DNA of 64,000 nt, taken from NCBI RefSeq assembly GCF_042666435.1, contig NZ_JBHTDC010000002.1, forward strand, positions 558,001 to 622,000. The letters run 5' to 3'. Position numbers and translations under genes: made by a program. This document shows positions 40,274 to 50,112 of the stretch, piece by piece (the stretch's first letter is position 1; each line of letters opens with the position of its first letter). This DNA comes from Allosphingosinicella sp042666435. Lineage in GTDB: Bacteria > Pseudomonadota > Alphaproteobacteria > Sphingomonadales > Sphingomonadaceae. Below the pieces are notes generated by a model. That model did not search any database. It saw only the letters and a list, made by a program, of their open reading frames with translations, and was not told the origin of the DNA.

Positions 40274-43210
40274 ATGGCCACGTTCACCGGCACCGACGCG
40301 AACGAATCTATCACACCCCAGTCCGTCTCCGCCTCGGTGACGACGAGCGGCGGATCCGTCCCCTCGTCGGCGGTCGACATGATCGATGCCGGCGGCGGGA
40401 ACGATCATGTCAATGGCGGCGGCGGCAATGATTCGATCTTTCTGGGCGCGGGAGACGACTCGGTCCAGTGGGTCGCCGGCGAAGGCAGCGACCTTGTCGA
40501 GGGCGGCACCGGTTTCGACGCGTTGCGGACTCTCGCCTTCAATCCGTCCGAGGATATCGAGATCACCGCCAACGGCACGCGCGGCCGGTTCAGGAGCGGC
40601 GTCGAGTTTCTCGACCTTGACGGTATCGAATCGATTGATTTTCAGGCCGGAGGGTCCGTGAACGGCGCCGACACGATCGAGATCGGCGACCTCGACGGCA
40701 CCGCGATCCAGCGCATCCAATTGTACCTGTCGGCCAGCCAGGTCGATCCCGTTCCTGACAATGGCGCCGACAACGTGATCCTCAGCGCCGGCGACGGGTT
40801 CGACACGATCACTTTGGCCTATCAAAACACCAACCCCTCGATCCTCACCGTCTTCGGGCTGGGCCAGACGGTGGAAATATATAGCGGCGGCGTCACCGAC
40901 CGCCTGACGATCAATGGCGGCGGCGGGATCGACGTCATCGACGGCTCCGCCATTCCGTCCGGCGCGATGCTGCTGACCCTGAACGGCGGCGCGGCGAACG
41001 ACTTCCTTACCGGCGGGCGCGGCGCGGACACGCTGGATGGCGGCGACGGCAACGACGTTCTGGACGGCGGCATCGGCGCGGACCTCCTCATCGCCGGCGC
41101 CCATAACGATACCGTCACGGGGCGCGACGGAGATGATGTGGCTCTGCTCGGGGACGGCTCCGACCGGTTCATTTGGCGGCCGGGCGATGATAATGATGTG
41201 ATCGAAGGACAAGGCGGGTCCGATACGGTCGAGTTCCAGGGCTCCGGCGTCGGCGAGACTGTCGAGATTTCGGCCAATGGCGCGCGCACGCTTCTATCTC
41301 GCGACGTGGCCGCGGTCTCGATGGACATGGATGGCGTCGAGCTGATCGATTATTTCGCGCTCGGCGGGGCCGACACGGTCATCGTCGGCAACCTCGCGGG
41401 CACCGAAGTCGTCAAGGTCAATGTCCACCTGGAAGCCGCGCAAGGCGGCAATGCGGGTGACAATCAGCAGGATATGGTGCGCCTCAACGGCGGCGAGGCG
41501 GCCGATACGGTCGCCGTGCGCGGTTTCGACAACGCGATCGGCGTCGAGGGCCTGGCGGCCATCGTGGAAATCTTCAATCCGGAGGCGAGCGACCGGCTCG
41601 TCGTCGCGGGCAATGGCGGGAACGACGTCATCAGGGCGGGGACGATGCGCTCCGCGCTGACCATCGACGGCGGCGCCGGCGACGACATATTGATGGGCGG
41701 CGCCGGCCGCGACCTGCTGATCGGCGGCCTCGACACCGACAGGGTGGAATATACCGACTCGACCCGCGCGGTGTCGGTCAATTTGGTCTCCCAGAGCGGC
41801 TTTGGCGGATTCGCGCAGGGAGATACGTTGAGCGGAATCGAGGATGTCACCGGCTCGGCCTTCGCCGACATATTGAATGGCAACATCCTCGGTAACCTGC
41901 TCGCTGGCGGCGGCGGCGGCGACCAGCTTTATGGCGGCGGCGGCGCGGACCGGCTGATCGGCGGCGCCGGCGCGGACTTGAGCGACGGCGGATCGGGCGA
42001 CGACCTCCATTACGTCAATTCCGTCGCCGACGAAGTCGTCGAAGCCGTCGGCGAGGGCCTGAAGGACCGGGTGCTGGCCAGCGTCGACTATGCGCTGGCC
42101 GCCGGCGCCGAGGTGGAATTGCTGTCGACGGACAAGAATGGTGGCACGCTGGCGATCGACCTCACCGGCAATGCATTCGCCAACCGGATCACCGGCAATG
42201 CCGGCTTGAACCGGCTCGACGGTGACGGCGGCGACGATACGCTCATCGGGCTCGGCGGCGACGACCGGCTGGACGGGGGAGCGGGCGCCGACCGCAGCCA
42301 GGGAGGAACGGGCGACGACATCCACTTCGTCGACGATTCCGGCGATGTCGTCGTCGAGCGCGCCGGCGAAGGCGCCGACCGTATCTTCGCCAGCGCCAGC
42401 TATGTGCTGGGCGCCACGGCGGCGGTGGAGATATTGTCCACGGACAGCGCTGGCGGGACGGCGGCGATCGACTTGACCGGCAACAATCTCGACAACCGCA
42501 TCATCGGCAATGGCGGCGCGAACAACCTGGCGGGGCGGGGCGGGAGCGACGTGGTGGCCGGGGGCGCCGGCAACGACCGCCTGAACGGCGGCGCCGGCAT
42601 CGACAGGACGGATGGCGGGGCGGGCGACGACGTTCACTTTATCGACAATGCCGGCGATATCGTCGTCGAAGCGGCGGGCGGGGGCGCCGACCGCGTCCTC
42701 GCCAGTGTCAGCTATACGCTCGCGGCCGGCGTGGAGGTCGAACAGCTGACCACTGCCAGCAGCGCCGGGACCGACGCCATCGCGCTCACCGGCAACGCCT
42801 TCGGCAACCGGATCGTCGGCAATGCCGGCGGCAATATCCTGTCCGGCAGGGGCGGCGCCGACATGCTGGTCGGCGGCGGCGGCGTCGATCGCTTCCTGTT
42901 CGCCTCGCCGTCGGATTCCGGCATCGGCGCGGCGCGCGACCTGATCGAAGATTTCGAAGGCGGCGGCGCGGCCGGCGGCGACGTGATCGACGTCAGCGGG
43001 ATCGATGCGATCACCGGCGGGGGCGACGATGCGTTCGCATTCATCGGCAATGCCGCCTTCAGCGCCGCCGGGCAGCTTCGCATCGTCTTCCTCGCCGACA
43101 GCAACGAGACGGTGATCCTCGGCAATATAGACGCCGATGCAAACGCCGAATTCCAGATCGCGCTGAGCGGTAATGTGAGCCTGTCGGACCCGGGGGACTT
43201 CAACTTCTGA
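40274..43210 (+). CDS. Large hemolysin-type calcium-binding (RTX-like) protein
   Basis: The start MATFTGTDANESITP at 40274 follows GGAGAAG; an in-frame ATG at 40259 is unlikely. The 978 residues contain an N-terminal half with several spaced units (GDDSVQWVAGEGSDLVEGG, then EIADL-type strands) and a second half with nonapeptide blocks alternating with DLTGNAFANRITGNAG spacers and DDIHFVDDSGDVVVERAGEG strands. The last ~100 residues (GAARDLIEDFEGGGAAGGDVIDV...LADSNETVILGN) are a serralysin-type C-terminal secretion module. No protease active site is seen. It is a tandem paralogue of the next gene. Confidence 0.9.
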   Translation: MATFTGTDANESITPQSVSASVTTSGGSVPSSAVDMIDAGGGNDHVNGGGGNDSIFLGAGDDSVQWVAGEGSDLVEGGTGFDALRTLAFNPSEDIEITANGTRGRFRSGVEFLDLDGIESIDFQAGGSVNGADTIEIGDLDGTAIQRIQLYLSASQVDPVPDNGADNVILSAGDGFDTITLAYQNTNPSILTVFGLGQTVEIYSGGVTDRLTINGGGGIDVIDGSAIPSGAMLLTLNGGAANDFLTGGRGADTLDGGDGNDVLDGGIGADLLIAGAHNDTVTGRDGDDVALLGDGSDRFIWRPGDDNDVIEGQGGSDTVEFQGSGVGETVEISANGARTLLSRDVAAVSMDMDGVELIDYFALGGADTVIVGNLAGTEVVKVNVHLEAAQGGNAGDNQQDMVRLNGGEAADTVAVRGFDNAIGVEGLAAIVEIFNPEASDRLVVAGNGGNDVIRAGTMRSALTIDGGAGDDILMGGAGRDLLIGGLDTDRVEYTDSTRAVSVNLVSQSGFGGFAQGDTLSGIEDVTGSAFADILNGNILGNLLAGGGGGDQLYGGGGADRLIGGAGADLSDGGSGDDLHYVNSVADEVVEAVGEGLKDRVLASVDYALAAGAEVELLSTDKNGGTLAIDLTGNAFANRITGNAGLNRLDGDGGDDTLIGLGGDDRLDGGAGADRSQGGTGDDIHFVDDSGDVVVERAGEGADRIFASASYVLGATAAVEILSTDSAGGTAAIDLTGNNLDNRIIGNGGANNLAGRGGSDVVAGGAGNDRLNGGAGIDRTDGGAGDDVHFIDNAGDIVVEAAGGGADRVLASVSYTLAAGVEVEQLTTASSAGTDAIALTGNAFGNRIVGNAGGNILSGRGGADMLVGGGGVDRFLFASPSDSGIGAARDLIEDFEGGGAAGGDVIDVSGIDAITGGGDDAFAFIGNAAFSAAGQLRIVFLADSNETVILGNIDADANAEFQIALSGNVSLSDPGDFNF

Positions 43211-43319
43211 TCGGCGGACAAGGTTCGACGCGAATCGATATCTGTCGTAAGAAGCCCTGCCCTCGCCCCACCGGGCGGTCCGAGTCCCGCTTGCCTTAGT
43301 CAATGCTGGAGGATCGATC

Positions 43320-46300
43320 ATGGCCACCTTTACCGGCACGATCGCCGACGAAACCATCACCCCCACGACCGTCTCGCCCAGCGTCACGACCAGCGGCGGC
43401 GCCCTGCCCTCCGACGATCCCGACATGATCGACGGAGCCGGCGGCGACGACATCATCGACGGCGGGGGCGGGGACGACGTCATCATCGGGGGCGACGGCG
43501 ACGACAATATCGCCGGCGGCGCCGGGGCCGACACGATCAATGCCGGCATCGAGAACGACAATGTCACCGGCGGGGGCGGCGACGACCTTGTCTTTCTCGA
43601 GGACGGCTTCGATCGCTTCACCTGGAATCCCGGCGACGGCAGCGACATGGTGGACGGAGGCGCATCCAGCGACGATCTCAACTTCAACGGATCGGCCATC
43701 GCCGAGACGATCGGCCTCTCCGCCAGCGTCGCCCGCACGAACCTGACCCGCGATGTCGGCGCGGTCGCCCTGGATTCGAACGCGTTCGAGTTCATCAACA
43801 TCAATGCCATGCACGGCGCCGACAGGATCGACGTCGGCAACCTTCAGGGCACCGGCCTCCTGCGCCTGACGGTCAATCTCGGCACCGACAATTCCGACCC
43901 CTTCGCCGAAGCCGGAGACGGCGCCCTCGACCAGCTCGTCGTCGCGCGCGGCGACGGCGACGATGTGATCAGCGTGTCCCGCTTCAGCGATTTCGGACCG
44001 GGGCTCGGAACCGTCAGCGTGAACGGCCTCGGCCATCAATTGTTCGTCCAGGGCGGCGAGGCGACGGACCGGATCGTCCTCAACGGCCTTGGCGGGAACG
44101 ATTTGCTGGAGGCGCGGGAATTCGACCCGTTCCTGTTCACGTTCACGCCCATCGCCATGCAGCTCACTCTCGACGGCGGCGACGGCAACGACACGCTGGC
44201 CGGAGGGTCGAGCAACGACATGCTGCTCGGCGGAAGAGGCACCGATGTCGCCAACGGGTCCCGGGGCGACGATCTCGTCCTGCTCGGGTCGGGCAATGAC
44301 CGGTTCACCTGGAATGCCGGCGACGGCAGCGACATCGTGGAAGGCCAGACCGGGAACGACCGCATCGACTTCAACGGCGCCGGCATCGGCGAGACCATCG
44401 TCATCTCCGCCAACGGCGGGCGGGTAAGCTTGTCGCGCGATGTCGGCGCCGTGACGATGGACCTGAACGAGGTCGAGCGGATCGCGCTCACCGCCCAGGG
44501 AGGCGCCGACTCGATCCTGGTCGGCGACCTCACCGGCACCGGTACCACCCTCTTGGACATCGATCTTTCGAACATGCCCGGCGGCGGTGCCGGCGACGGC
44601 GCGAGCGACCATGTCGGCCTAAGCGGAAGCGAGGCCGGAGATTCGATCGAGCTGCGGTTCGTCGATCGCTCGCTGGCGGTAAGCGGCCTGCCGTTCGCCG
44701 TTTCGATCGACGAGTTCGAGGCGCTGGACCGGATAAGCGTCGACGGCCTTGGCGGCAACGACATTATCCTCGCCGGCATCGCGCCGAGCCCGGAGACCAT
44801 CTTCACTTTCTCGGGAGGGGCGGGCGACGACCGGCTGCGCGGCGGAGCGGGCGGCGACGTGCTCGACGGCGGCGACGATGCCGATATCGTCGACTACAAT
44901 CTCTCCGAGGCGGCGGTAGCCGTCGATCTGGCGACGCAGTCCGCCTTTGGCGGCCATGCCCAGGGCGACCTTCTCTCCGGCTTCGAAGGCGCGATCGGCT
45001 CCGACTTCGGCGACATATTGAACGGCGCCGGCGGGAATAACGTCCTGAGCGGCGGCGGCGGCGGCGACCAGCTGTTCGGCCAGGCCGGCAACGACCGGCT
45101 CATCGGCGGCCGCGGGGTCGATCGAAGCGACGGCGGAGCGGGCGACGACGTCCATTTCGTCGACCAGGCCGCCGACATCGTGACGGAGCGCGCGGGCGAA
45201 GGCACGGACCGCGTGGCGGCGAGCGCCAGCTACGCCTTGGCGGCCGCGGCCGAGGTCGAGATGCTGACCACCACGAACGCCGCCGCGGCCCGGGCCATCG
45301 ACCTGACCGGCAACTTTATCGCCAACCGGATCACCGGCAATGCCGGCGCCAACCGCCTCTCCGGCGAAGACGGCGACGACGTCCTGATGGGACGCACCGG
45401 CGACGACCGGCTGATCGGCGGGGCCGGCGCCGACAGGAGCGACGGCGGGCTCGGCGACGACGTGCATCTGGTCGACAATGTAGGCGATGTCGTCATCGAG
45501 CGCGCCGGCCAGGGCAGCGACCGCGTCCTCGCCGAAATCAGCTACAGGTTGCGGGCCAATGCCGAGGTCGAGACATTGTCGACCGACCGCGCCGCCGGGA
45601 CCGAGGCGATCGACCTCACCGGCAGCGACCTCGCCAATCGGATCGTCGGCAATGACGGCGCGAACAGCCTCGCCGGCCGCGGCGGCGCGGATATAGTGTT
45701 CGGCGCCGGCGGCGGCGACCGGCTGAACGGAGGGCTGGGCGCCGACCGCACCGACGGCGGGCTCGGCAACGACACCCATATGGTCGACGACGCCGCCGAC
45801 ATCGTCGTCGAAGGCACGGGCGAGGGCACGGACCGCGTCCTCGCGAGCGTCAGCTACGTCCTCACCGGGGGCGCGGAAATCGAACAACTGGCGACCACCC
45901 GCGCATCGGGAACGGACGCGATCGACCTGACCGGGAACGAGCTGGCCAACCGGATCGTCGGCAATGCCGGCGCCAACGTCATCGACGGCGGAGGCGGCAC
46001 CGACCGGCTGTTCGGTCTGGCGGGTGACGATCTGTTCCGATTCGCGGACGCCGGCGACAGCGGCATCGGCGCGGCGCGCGATATCATCGACGATTTCGAA
46101 GGCGGCGGCGCGGCGGGCGGCGACGTGATCGACCTCGCCCTCATCGACGCGATCGATGGCGGCGGCGACGACGCCTTCACCTTGATCGCCGGCAGCGTCT
46201 TCACGGCTCCCGGCCAGCTCCGTCTCGTCTTCCTCGCCGACAGCAACGAGACCGTGATCCTCGGCAATATGGACGCCGATTCCGGCGCCGAATTCCAGAT

Positions 46301-46352
46301 CGCGCTGAGCGGCCAGGTGAGCCTCTCGAACCCCGGCGATTTCAATTTCTAA
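43320..46352 (+). CDS. Large hemolysin-type calcium-binding (RTX-like) protein
   Basis: The 1010-residue product starts at ATG 43320 with CTGGAGGATCG upstream. The N-terminus (MATFTGTIADETITPTTVSP), repeat architecture and the C-terminal module (GAARDIIDDFEGGGAAGGDVIDL...LADSNETVILGNMDADSGAE) closely follow those of the preceding gene, so the pair arose by tandem duplication. Calcium-binding blocks such as GGAGADRSDGGLGDDVHLV dominate. It is probably secreted by type I secretion; no dedicated transporter lies next to it. An adhesive or surface-layer role is possible but cannot be shown. Confidence 0.9.
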   Translation: MATFTGTIADETITPTTVSPSVTTSGGALPSDDPDMIDGAGGDDIIDGGGGDDVIIGGDGDDNIAGGAGADTINAGIENDNVTGGGGDDLVFLEDGFDRFTWNPGDGSDMVDGGASSDDLNFNGSAIAETIGLSASVARTNLTRDVGAVALDSNAFEFININAMHGADRIDVGNLQGTGLLRLTVNLGTDNSDPFAEAGDGALDQLVVARGDGDDVISVSRFSDFGPGLGTVSVNGLGHQLFVQGGEATDRIVLNGLGGNDLLEAREFDPFLFTFTPIAMQLTLDGGDGNDTLAGGSSNDMLLGGRGTDVANGSRGDDLVLLGSGNDRFTWNAGDGSDIVEGQTGNDRIDFNGAGIGETIVISANGGRVSLSRDVGAVTMDLNEVERIALTAQGGADSILVGDLTGTGTTLLDIDLSNMPGGGAGDGASDHVGLSGSEAGDSIELRFVDRSLAVSGLPFAVSIDEFEALDRISVDGLGGNDIILAGIAPSPETIFTFSGGAGDDRLRGGAGGDVLDGGDDADIVDYNLSEAAVAVDLATQSAFGGHAQGDLLSGFEGAIGSDFGDILNGAGGNNVLSGGGGGDQLFGQAGNDRLIGGRGVDRSDGGAGDDVHFVDQAADIVTERAGEGTDRVAASASYALAAAAEVEMLTTTNAAAARAIDLTGNFIANRITGNAGANRLSGEDGDDVLMGRTGDDRLIGGAGADRSDGGLGDDVHLVDNVGDVVIERAGQGSDRVLAEISYRLRANAEVETLSTDRAAGTEAIDLTGSDLANRIVGNDGANSLAGRGGADIVFGAGGGDRLNGGLGADRTDGGLGNDTHMVDDAADIVVEGTGEGTDRVLASVSYVLTGGAEIEQLATTRASGTDAIDLTGNELANRIVGNAGANVIDGGGGTDRLFGLAGDDLFRFADAGDSGIGAARDIIDDFEGGGAAGGDVIDLALIDAIDGGGDDAFTLIAGSVFTAPGQLRLVFLADSNETVILGNMDADSGAEFQIALSGQVSLSNPGDFNF

Positions 46353-46389
46353 GCGCGGGCTTTCCGGAACCTGCCATATTCGCCCGCCG

Positions 46390-47637
46390 CTATTTGGTTT
46401 TCGCCAGCTGCGCCCGATCCTGTGCATGGGCCCCGGGCTTCTCCACCGTCGCCTCGGCCAGGCTGCCGCCTTCGGCTGTCTCGATCTCGGCGCCGCGATG
46501 AAGCGTGCGGTGCACGGGGCATTTCTCGGCGATCTCGACCAGCTTGCGCCGCTGCTCAGCGCTAAGCTCCCCCTCCAGGTGCAGGCGGCGCACGAACGGG
46601 TCCGGAGGCTCCATGCCGGTGCGCCGGCTATGGCCGACCTCCACCGACACGCGGTCGAGCGGCAATCCCTTGCCGCGCGCGTAGAGGCGAACCGTCATCG
46701 CCGTACAGGCGCCAAGCCCCGCCGAGAGCAGGTCGTATGGCGTGGGACCGGAGCCGAGGCCGCCCACTTCGGGCGGCTCGTCCGCGAGGAAGCTCACGCC
46801 GCCCGCCGACACTTCGACCTGGAAGTCGCCCTGGCCGGTCTCCACAATTGTGACCACGCCGGACTGCTCGGCCGTGCGCGGCGGCGCTTCGGGCAGATAG
46901 CGCCGTGCCCAACCCGACACAATGGACGCGACGAATTCGGCATCCTCGCGTCGGGTCAGGAGATGGTCGGCGCCGGCCAGCGAAACGAAGCTTTTCGGGT
47001 GGCGCGCCGCCTGGAAAATGGCGCCGGCATTGTCGATGCCGACGGTGGCATCCTGAGGGGAGTGGAGGATCAGCAGCGGGCGGCCCAGCCGCCGGATCCG
47101 CTCGGCCTGATCGTGGCTGCGAAGGTCCTCGATGAAGCTGCTGCGCATCCTGAACGGACGTCCGCCGATTCGCACCTCGGCTTCGCCACGCTCCATCAGC
47201 TCGTCCAGATTGGTGAAGAGCTTCTCGGCATGGGTCGCGTCGAAGGGCGCGGCGATCGTGACCACGGCCCGCACATCGGGAAGATCGGCCGCCGCCGCGA
47301 GCACGGCCGCCCCGCCGAGACTGTGACCTATGAGCAAAGAGGGCGCGCGTCCGGCCGCGCGCATGGCGGCGGCGGCGGACAGGATGTCGGCGATGCTGCC
47401 GCTGAAGCTGCTGTCGGCGAAGTCGCCGCCGCTTTGCCCGAGGCCGGTAAAGTCGAAGCGCAGGACGCCGAAGCCGAGGCGGGTGAGCTCCTTCGCCACT
47501 CGGGCCGCGGCCAGCGAACTCTTGGTGCAGGTGAAGCAATGGGCGAAAAGCACGTGAGCCGATGCCGGCCCCTCGGGCAGGTCGAAGCGGCCGGAAAGAA
47601 TCTGGCCACTCTCGCCCGGAAAGTCGAAATCCTCCAT
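46390..47637 (-). CDS. Alpha/beta hydrolase-OsmC fusion protein
   Basis: ATG 47637 (MEDFDFPGESGQILSGRF) gives 415 residues; a GTG two codons earlier is possible. Residues ~1-250 are an alpha/beta hydrolase with nucleophile motif LIGHSLGGAAVL, a DFTGLGQSGG oxyanion region and a late AGADHLL histidine. Residues ~270-410 are an OsmC/Ohr-type domain with LGACTAMTVRLYARG (redox Cys) and EKCPVHRTLHRG (second Cys). The fusion is a known arrangement; it may reduce organic hydroperoxides or ester-linked ones. Neighbour WrbA is also a redox-stress protein. Confidence 0.92.
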   Translation of the reverse strand: MEDFDFPGESGQILSGRFDLPEGPASAHVLFAHCFTCTKSSLAAARVAKELTRLGFGVLRFDFTGLGQSGGDFADSSFSGSIADILSAAAAMRAAGRAPSLLIGHSLGGAAVLAAAADLPDVRAVVTIAAPFDATHAEKLFTNLDELMERGEAEVRIGGRPFRMRSSFIEDLRSHDQAERIRRLGRPLLILHSPQDATVGIDNAGAIFQAARHPKSFVSLAGADHLLTRREDAEFVASIVSGWARRYLPEAPPRTAEQSGVVTIVETGQGDFQVEVSAGGVSFLADEPPEVGGLGSGPTPYDLLSAGLGACTAMTVRLYARGKGLPLDRVSVEVGHSRRTGMEPPDPFVRRLHLEGELSAEQRRKLVEIAEKCPVHRTLHRGAEIETAEGGSLAEATVEKPGAHAQDRAQLAKTK

Positions 47638-47662
47638 TGCCACTAGGACGACCGTTGCAAGG

Positions 47663-47694
47663 GGCGGTGGAGACCGGAATCGATCTCCACCGCC
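47663..47694 (-). terminator. Hairpin after wrbA
   Basis: The arms GGCGGTGGAGA and TCTCCACCGCC are perfectly complementary with a 10-nt loop. It lies ~20 bp after the wrbA stop. No long T-run follows, so it could be a weak terminator or transcript-end stabiliser. Confidence 0.55.
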
Positions 47695-47712
47695 GATTTC
47701 AGCGTCAACGCC

Positions 47713-48315
47713 TCAGCCATGCAGCTTTTTGGCCACCTCGGCAACCAGGCGCCCCTGGAAGCGCGCGCCTTCAAGCTCGTTCTCGCTCGGCTGGCGGGAG
47801 CCGTCGCCGCCGGCGATCGTGGTCGCGCCATAAGGGGTGCCGCCGGTGATCTCGTCGAGCGTCATCTGGCCGGCCCAGCTGTAGGGCAGCCCCACGCAGA
47901 CCATGCCCAGGTGCATGAGGTTGGTGTGGATCGCCATCAGCGTCGTTTCCTGGCCGCCATGCTGGGTGGCGGTCGACGAGAAGGCGGAGCCGACCTTGCC
48001 GTTGAGGGCGCCGCTCGCCCACAGGCCGCCGGTCTGGTCGAGGAAGTTCGCCATCTGGGACGCCATCCGGCCGTAGCGTGTGCCGACGCCGATGATGATC
48101 GCGTCATAGCCCGGCAGCTCGTCGACCCTCGCAAGCGGAGCCTCCTGGTCCATCTTGTAACCGGAATTCCGCGCGACCTCCTCGGGCACGAGTTCCGGCG
48201 CCCGGCGAATATCGACTTCCGCGCCTTCGACCGAGCGCGCGCCTTCGGCCATCGCTGTCGCCATCGTCTCGATATGACCGTAAGTGGAATGATAGAGAAC
48301 GAGGATCCGGGGCAT
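47713..48315 (-). CDS. wrbA: NAD(P)H:quinone oxidoreductase WrbA
   Basis: The 200-residue flavodoxin-like protein starts MPRILVLYHSTYGHIETMA, the FMN phosphate-binding loop, and has IIGVGTRYGRMASQMANFLDQTGGLW and FSSTATQHGGQETTLM, the characteristic WrbA stretches. It reduces quinones by two electrons to protect against redox stress. It is followed by a hairpin and the hydrolase-OsmC fusion on the same strand. Confidence 0.95.
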   Translation of the reverse strand: MPRILVLYHSTYGHIETMATAMAEGARSVEGAEVDIRRAPELVPEEVARNSGYKMDQEAPLARVDELPGYDAIIIGVGTRYGRMASQMANFLDQTGGLWASGALNGKVGSAFSSTATQHGGQETTLMAIHTNLMHLGMVCVGLPYSWAGQMTLDEITGGTPYGATTIAGGDGSRQPSENELEGARFQGRLVAEVAKKLHG

Positions 48316-48438
48316 AATTTCAGTCCATTCAGCAGGAAATGTGTTCCGTCAGGCCGGGTTACGAGCTGTCAACGCATCGCGGCCATGATGTTCCCAAAGT
48401 CCGGCATGACCGGCGGCGTGGCTCGACCGATCCCAGTC

Positions 48439-50112
48439 TCAGGAGAGGCGCGATTGATCGGTCATGGGCGGCGCCAGAACCCGTGAATCGAGGTCGGCGC
48501 CGTCGGGCGGGAAACCGGTCTGCCGCTCGACGAGACGTCGGACGGGCGGTTCGCCCGGTCCCCGGTGCAGAGCCCTGATCTGCTTGCCGATCAACGCGTC
48601 GTCGCGCGTGAAGCGGCCGTTATGGCGGAGATATTCGGTCCAGGTCGGGCTGTGATAGCGCTCGATCCACAATTCTGGTTCGGCGAGGTCTCGCAGCAGG
48701 GACCAGCGCCGCGCTCCGTTCCTGCGTCTGATCACCCGCCGCTCCGCCATCGCGCCCAGGAACGCGTAAATATCCTCCTGGGCGATTCGATATTCGATGG
48801 TGACGACGACGGGGCCCATGCGGCCGCGCACCGGCACCATCGTTGCCGGCTCGCTGAAATCGAGCAGGTCGAGGTTCATGTCCTCGGTCTCGGGCAGGCG
48901 GAACCAGCGGCCGAGCGCGACGCAGCCAAGCTGCACCCCCGCCCCGATCAGCAAAGCGGTCGAAAGGTCCGACTCCTCCGTGATATAGCCCCATAGCCAG
49001 GCGCCGCCGGCCATGCCGCTGAAGGTCGCCATCTGGTAGAGCGAAAGCGCGCGCGCCACGACCCATCGCGGCGCCGACATCTGCACCGTCGCGTTAAGCA
49101 GGGAAACGATCAGCACCCAACCCAGGCCGCACAGCGCCATCGCGGCCATCGTCAGCGCGAGCCAGCTGCTGAAGGCGCAAATGGCGATGCCGAGCGCCGA
49201 TCCCAAGAGAGCGAAGCGAACGATCAATTCGTTCGGGTAGGCGATGCGCAGCCGATGAGACCAGAGGGCTCCCCCCACCGCGCCGACGCCGAACGCGCCT
49301 AGCAGGAGCCCGTAGATCGCCGGGCCGCCCCCGATCAGGTCACGGGCGATCAGCGGCGACAGCGCGGAGACCGAGCTCGCCCCGACTCCGGTCACGAAAC
49401 CGCGAACGAGGGTCGAGTTTATGCTCGGGTTCATCGCGACATAGCGGACGCCCGATATGATGGCGCTGCCGAGCCGTTCGCGCGGAAGCAGGCGCGTCTC
49501 GGCCGCTGGGCGCCAGCGCGCCAGGACGATGATGAGCGCGACATAGCTCAGCGCATTGACCGTGAACGCGGCGGCCGCGTTCGCGGCCGCGACGATCAGG
49601 CCGCCGATCGCCGGCCCGACGCTTCGCGCCAGGTTGAAGCCCATGCTGTTGAGGGTGACCGCGGACGGAATGTCCTCGCGCGGGACCATGGCTCCGACCG
49701 AGGCCTGCCAGGCGGGCGCGTTGAGGGCTGCGCCGCAACCGATGAGGAAGGTGAAGAGAAGCAGCAGCCACGGCGTGATCAGATCGAAATAGGCGAAGCC
49801 GGCCAATATGGTCGACGCGACGAACATGAAGATTTGCGCCGTGAGCATCAGCTTGCGCCGATCGAACGCATCGGCGAGCGCGCCGGCGACCAGCGCGAGC
49901 ATCACGATCGGCAATGTGATGGATGCCTGGACCAAGGTCACCATCTGCGCCGACGCGCCGAGCGCGACCATCATCCAGGCGGCGCCGACGCCCTGGATCA
50001 TTCCGCCGAAGCTGGAGGCCAAAGTGGCAATCCACACCGACCGGAAGATGCCCTGGCGGAACGGCGCGAGCGCCGATGCCTGCTCGGAAACAGGCTGCGC
50101 GGAGTCGTTCAT
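48439..50112 (-). CDS. MFS exporter (MFS_3 family) with C-terminal ABM-like domain
   Basis: ATG 50112 (MNDSAQPVSEQASALAPF) overlaps the HdeD-like stop and gives 557 residues. About 12 helices span residues 20-410, with MFS signatures GALADAFDRRKLML and GCGAALNAPAWQASVGAMV. The C-terminal ~140 residues, PVVVTIEYRIAQEDIYAFLGAM through EYLRHNGRFTRDDALI, form a soluble antibiotic-biosynthesis-monooxygenase-like domain typical of the enterobactin exporter-like MFS_3 family. The substrate may be a siderophore or drug; it cannot be read from sequence. It is downstream of the HdeD-like gene in an operon. Confidence 0.9.
   Translation of the reverse strand: MNDSAQPVSEQASALAPFRQGIFRSVWIATLASSFGGMIQGVGAAWMMVALGASAQMVTLVQASITLPIVMLALVAGALADAFDRRKLMLTAQIFMFVASTILAGFAYFDLITPWLLLLFTFLIGCGAALNAPAWQASVGAMVPREDIPSAVTLNSMGFNLARSVGPAIGGLIVAAANAAAAFTVNALSYVALIIVLARWRPAAETRLLPRERLGSAIISGVRYVAMNPSINSTLVRGFVTGVGASSVSALSPLIARDLIGGGPAIYGLLLGAFGVGAVGGALWSHRLRIAYPNELIVRFALLGSALGIAICAFSSWLALTMAAMALCGLGWVLIVSLLNATVQMSAPRWVVARALSLYQMATFSGMAGGAWLWGYITEESDLSTALLIGAGVQLGCVALGRWFRLPETEDMNLDLLDFSEPATMVPVRGRMGPVVVTIEYRIAQEDIYAFLGAMAERRVIRRRNGARRWSLLRDLAEPELWIERYHSPTWTEYLRHNGRFTRDDALIGKQIRALHRGPGEPPVRRLVERQTGFPPDGADLDSRVLAPPMTDQSRLS

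Noticed and set aside
40274..46352. CRISPR-like or satellite repeats
   Set aside because: Short recurring units are the codons of calcium-binding nonapeptides in coding sequence, not separate DNA repeats with unique spacers. No CRISPR array was seen anywhere in the window.
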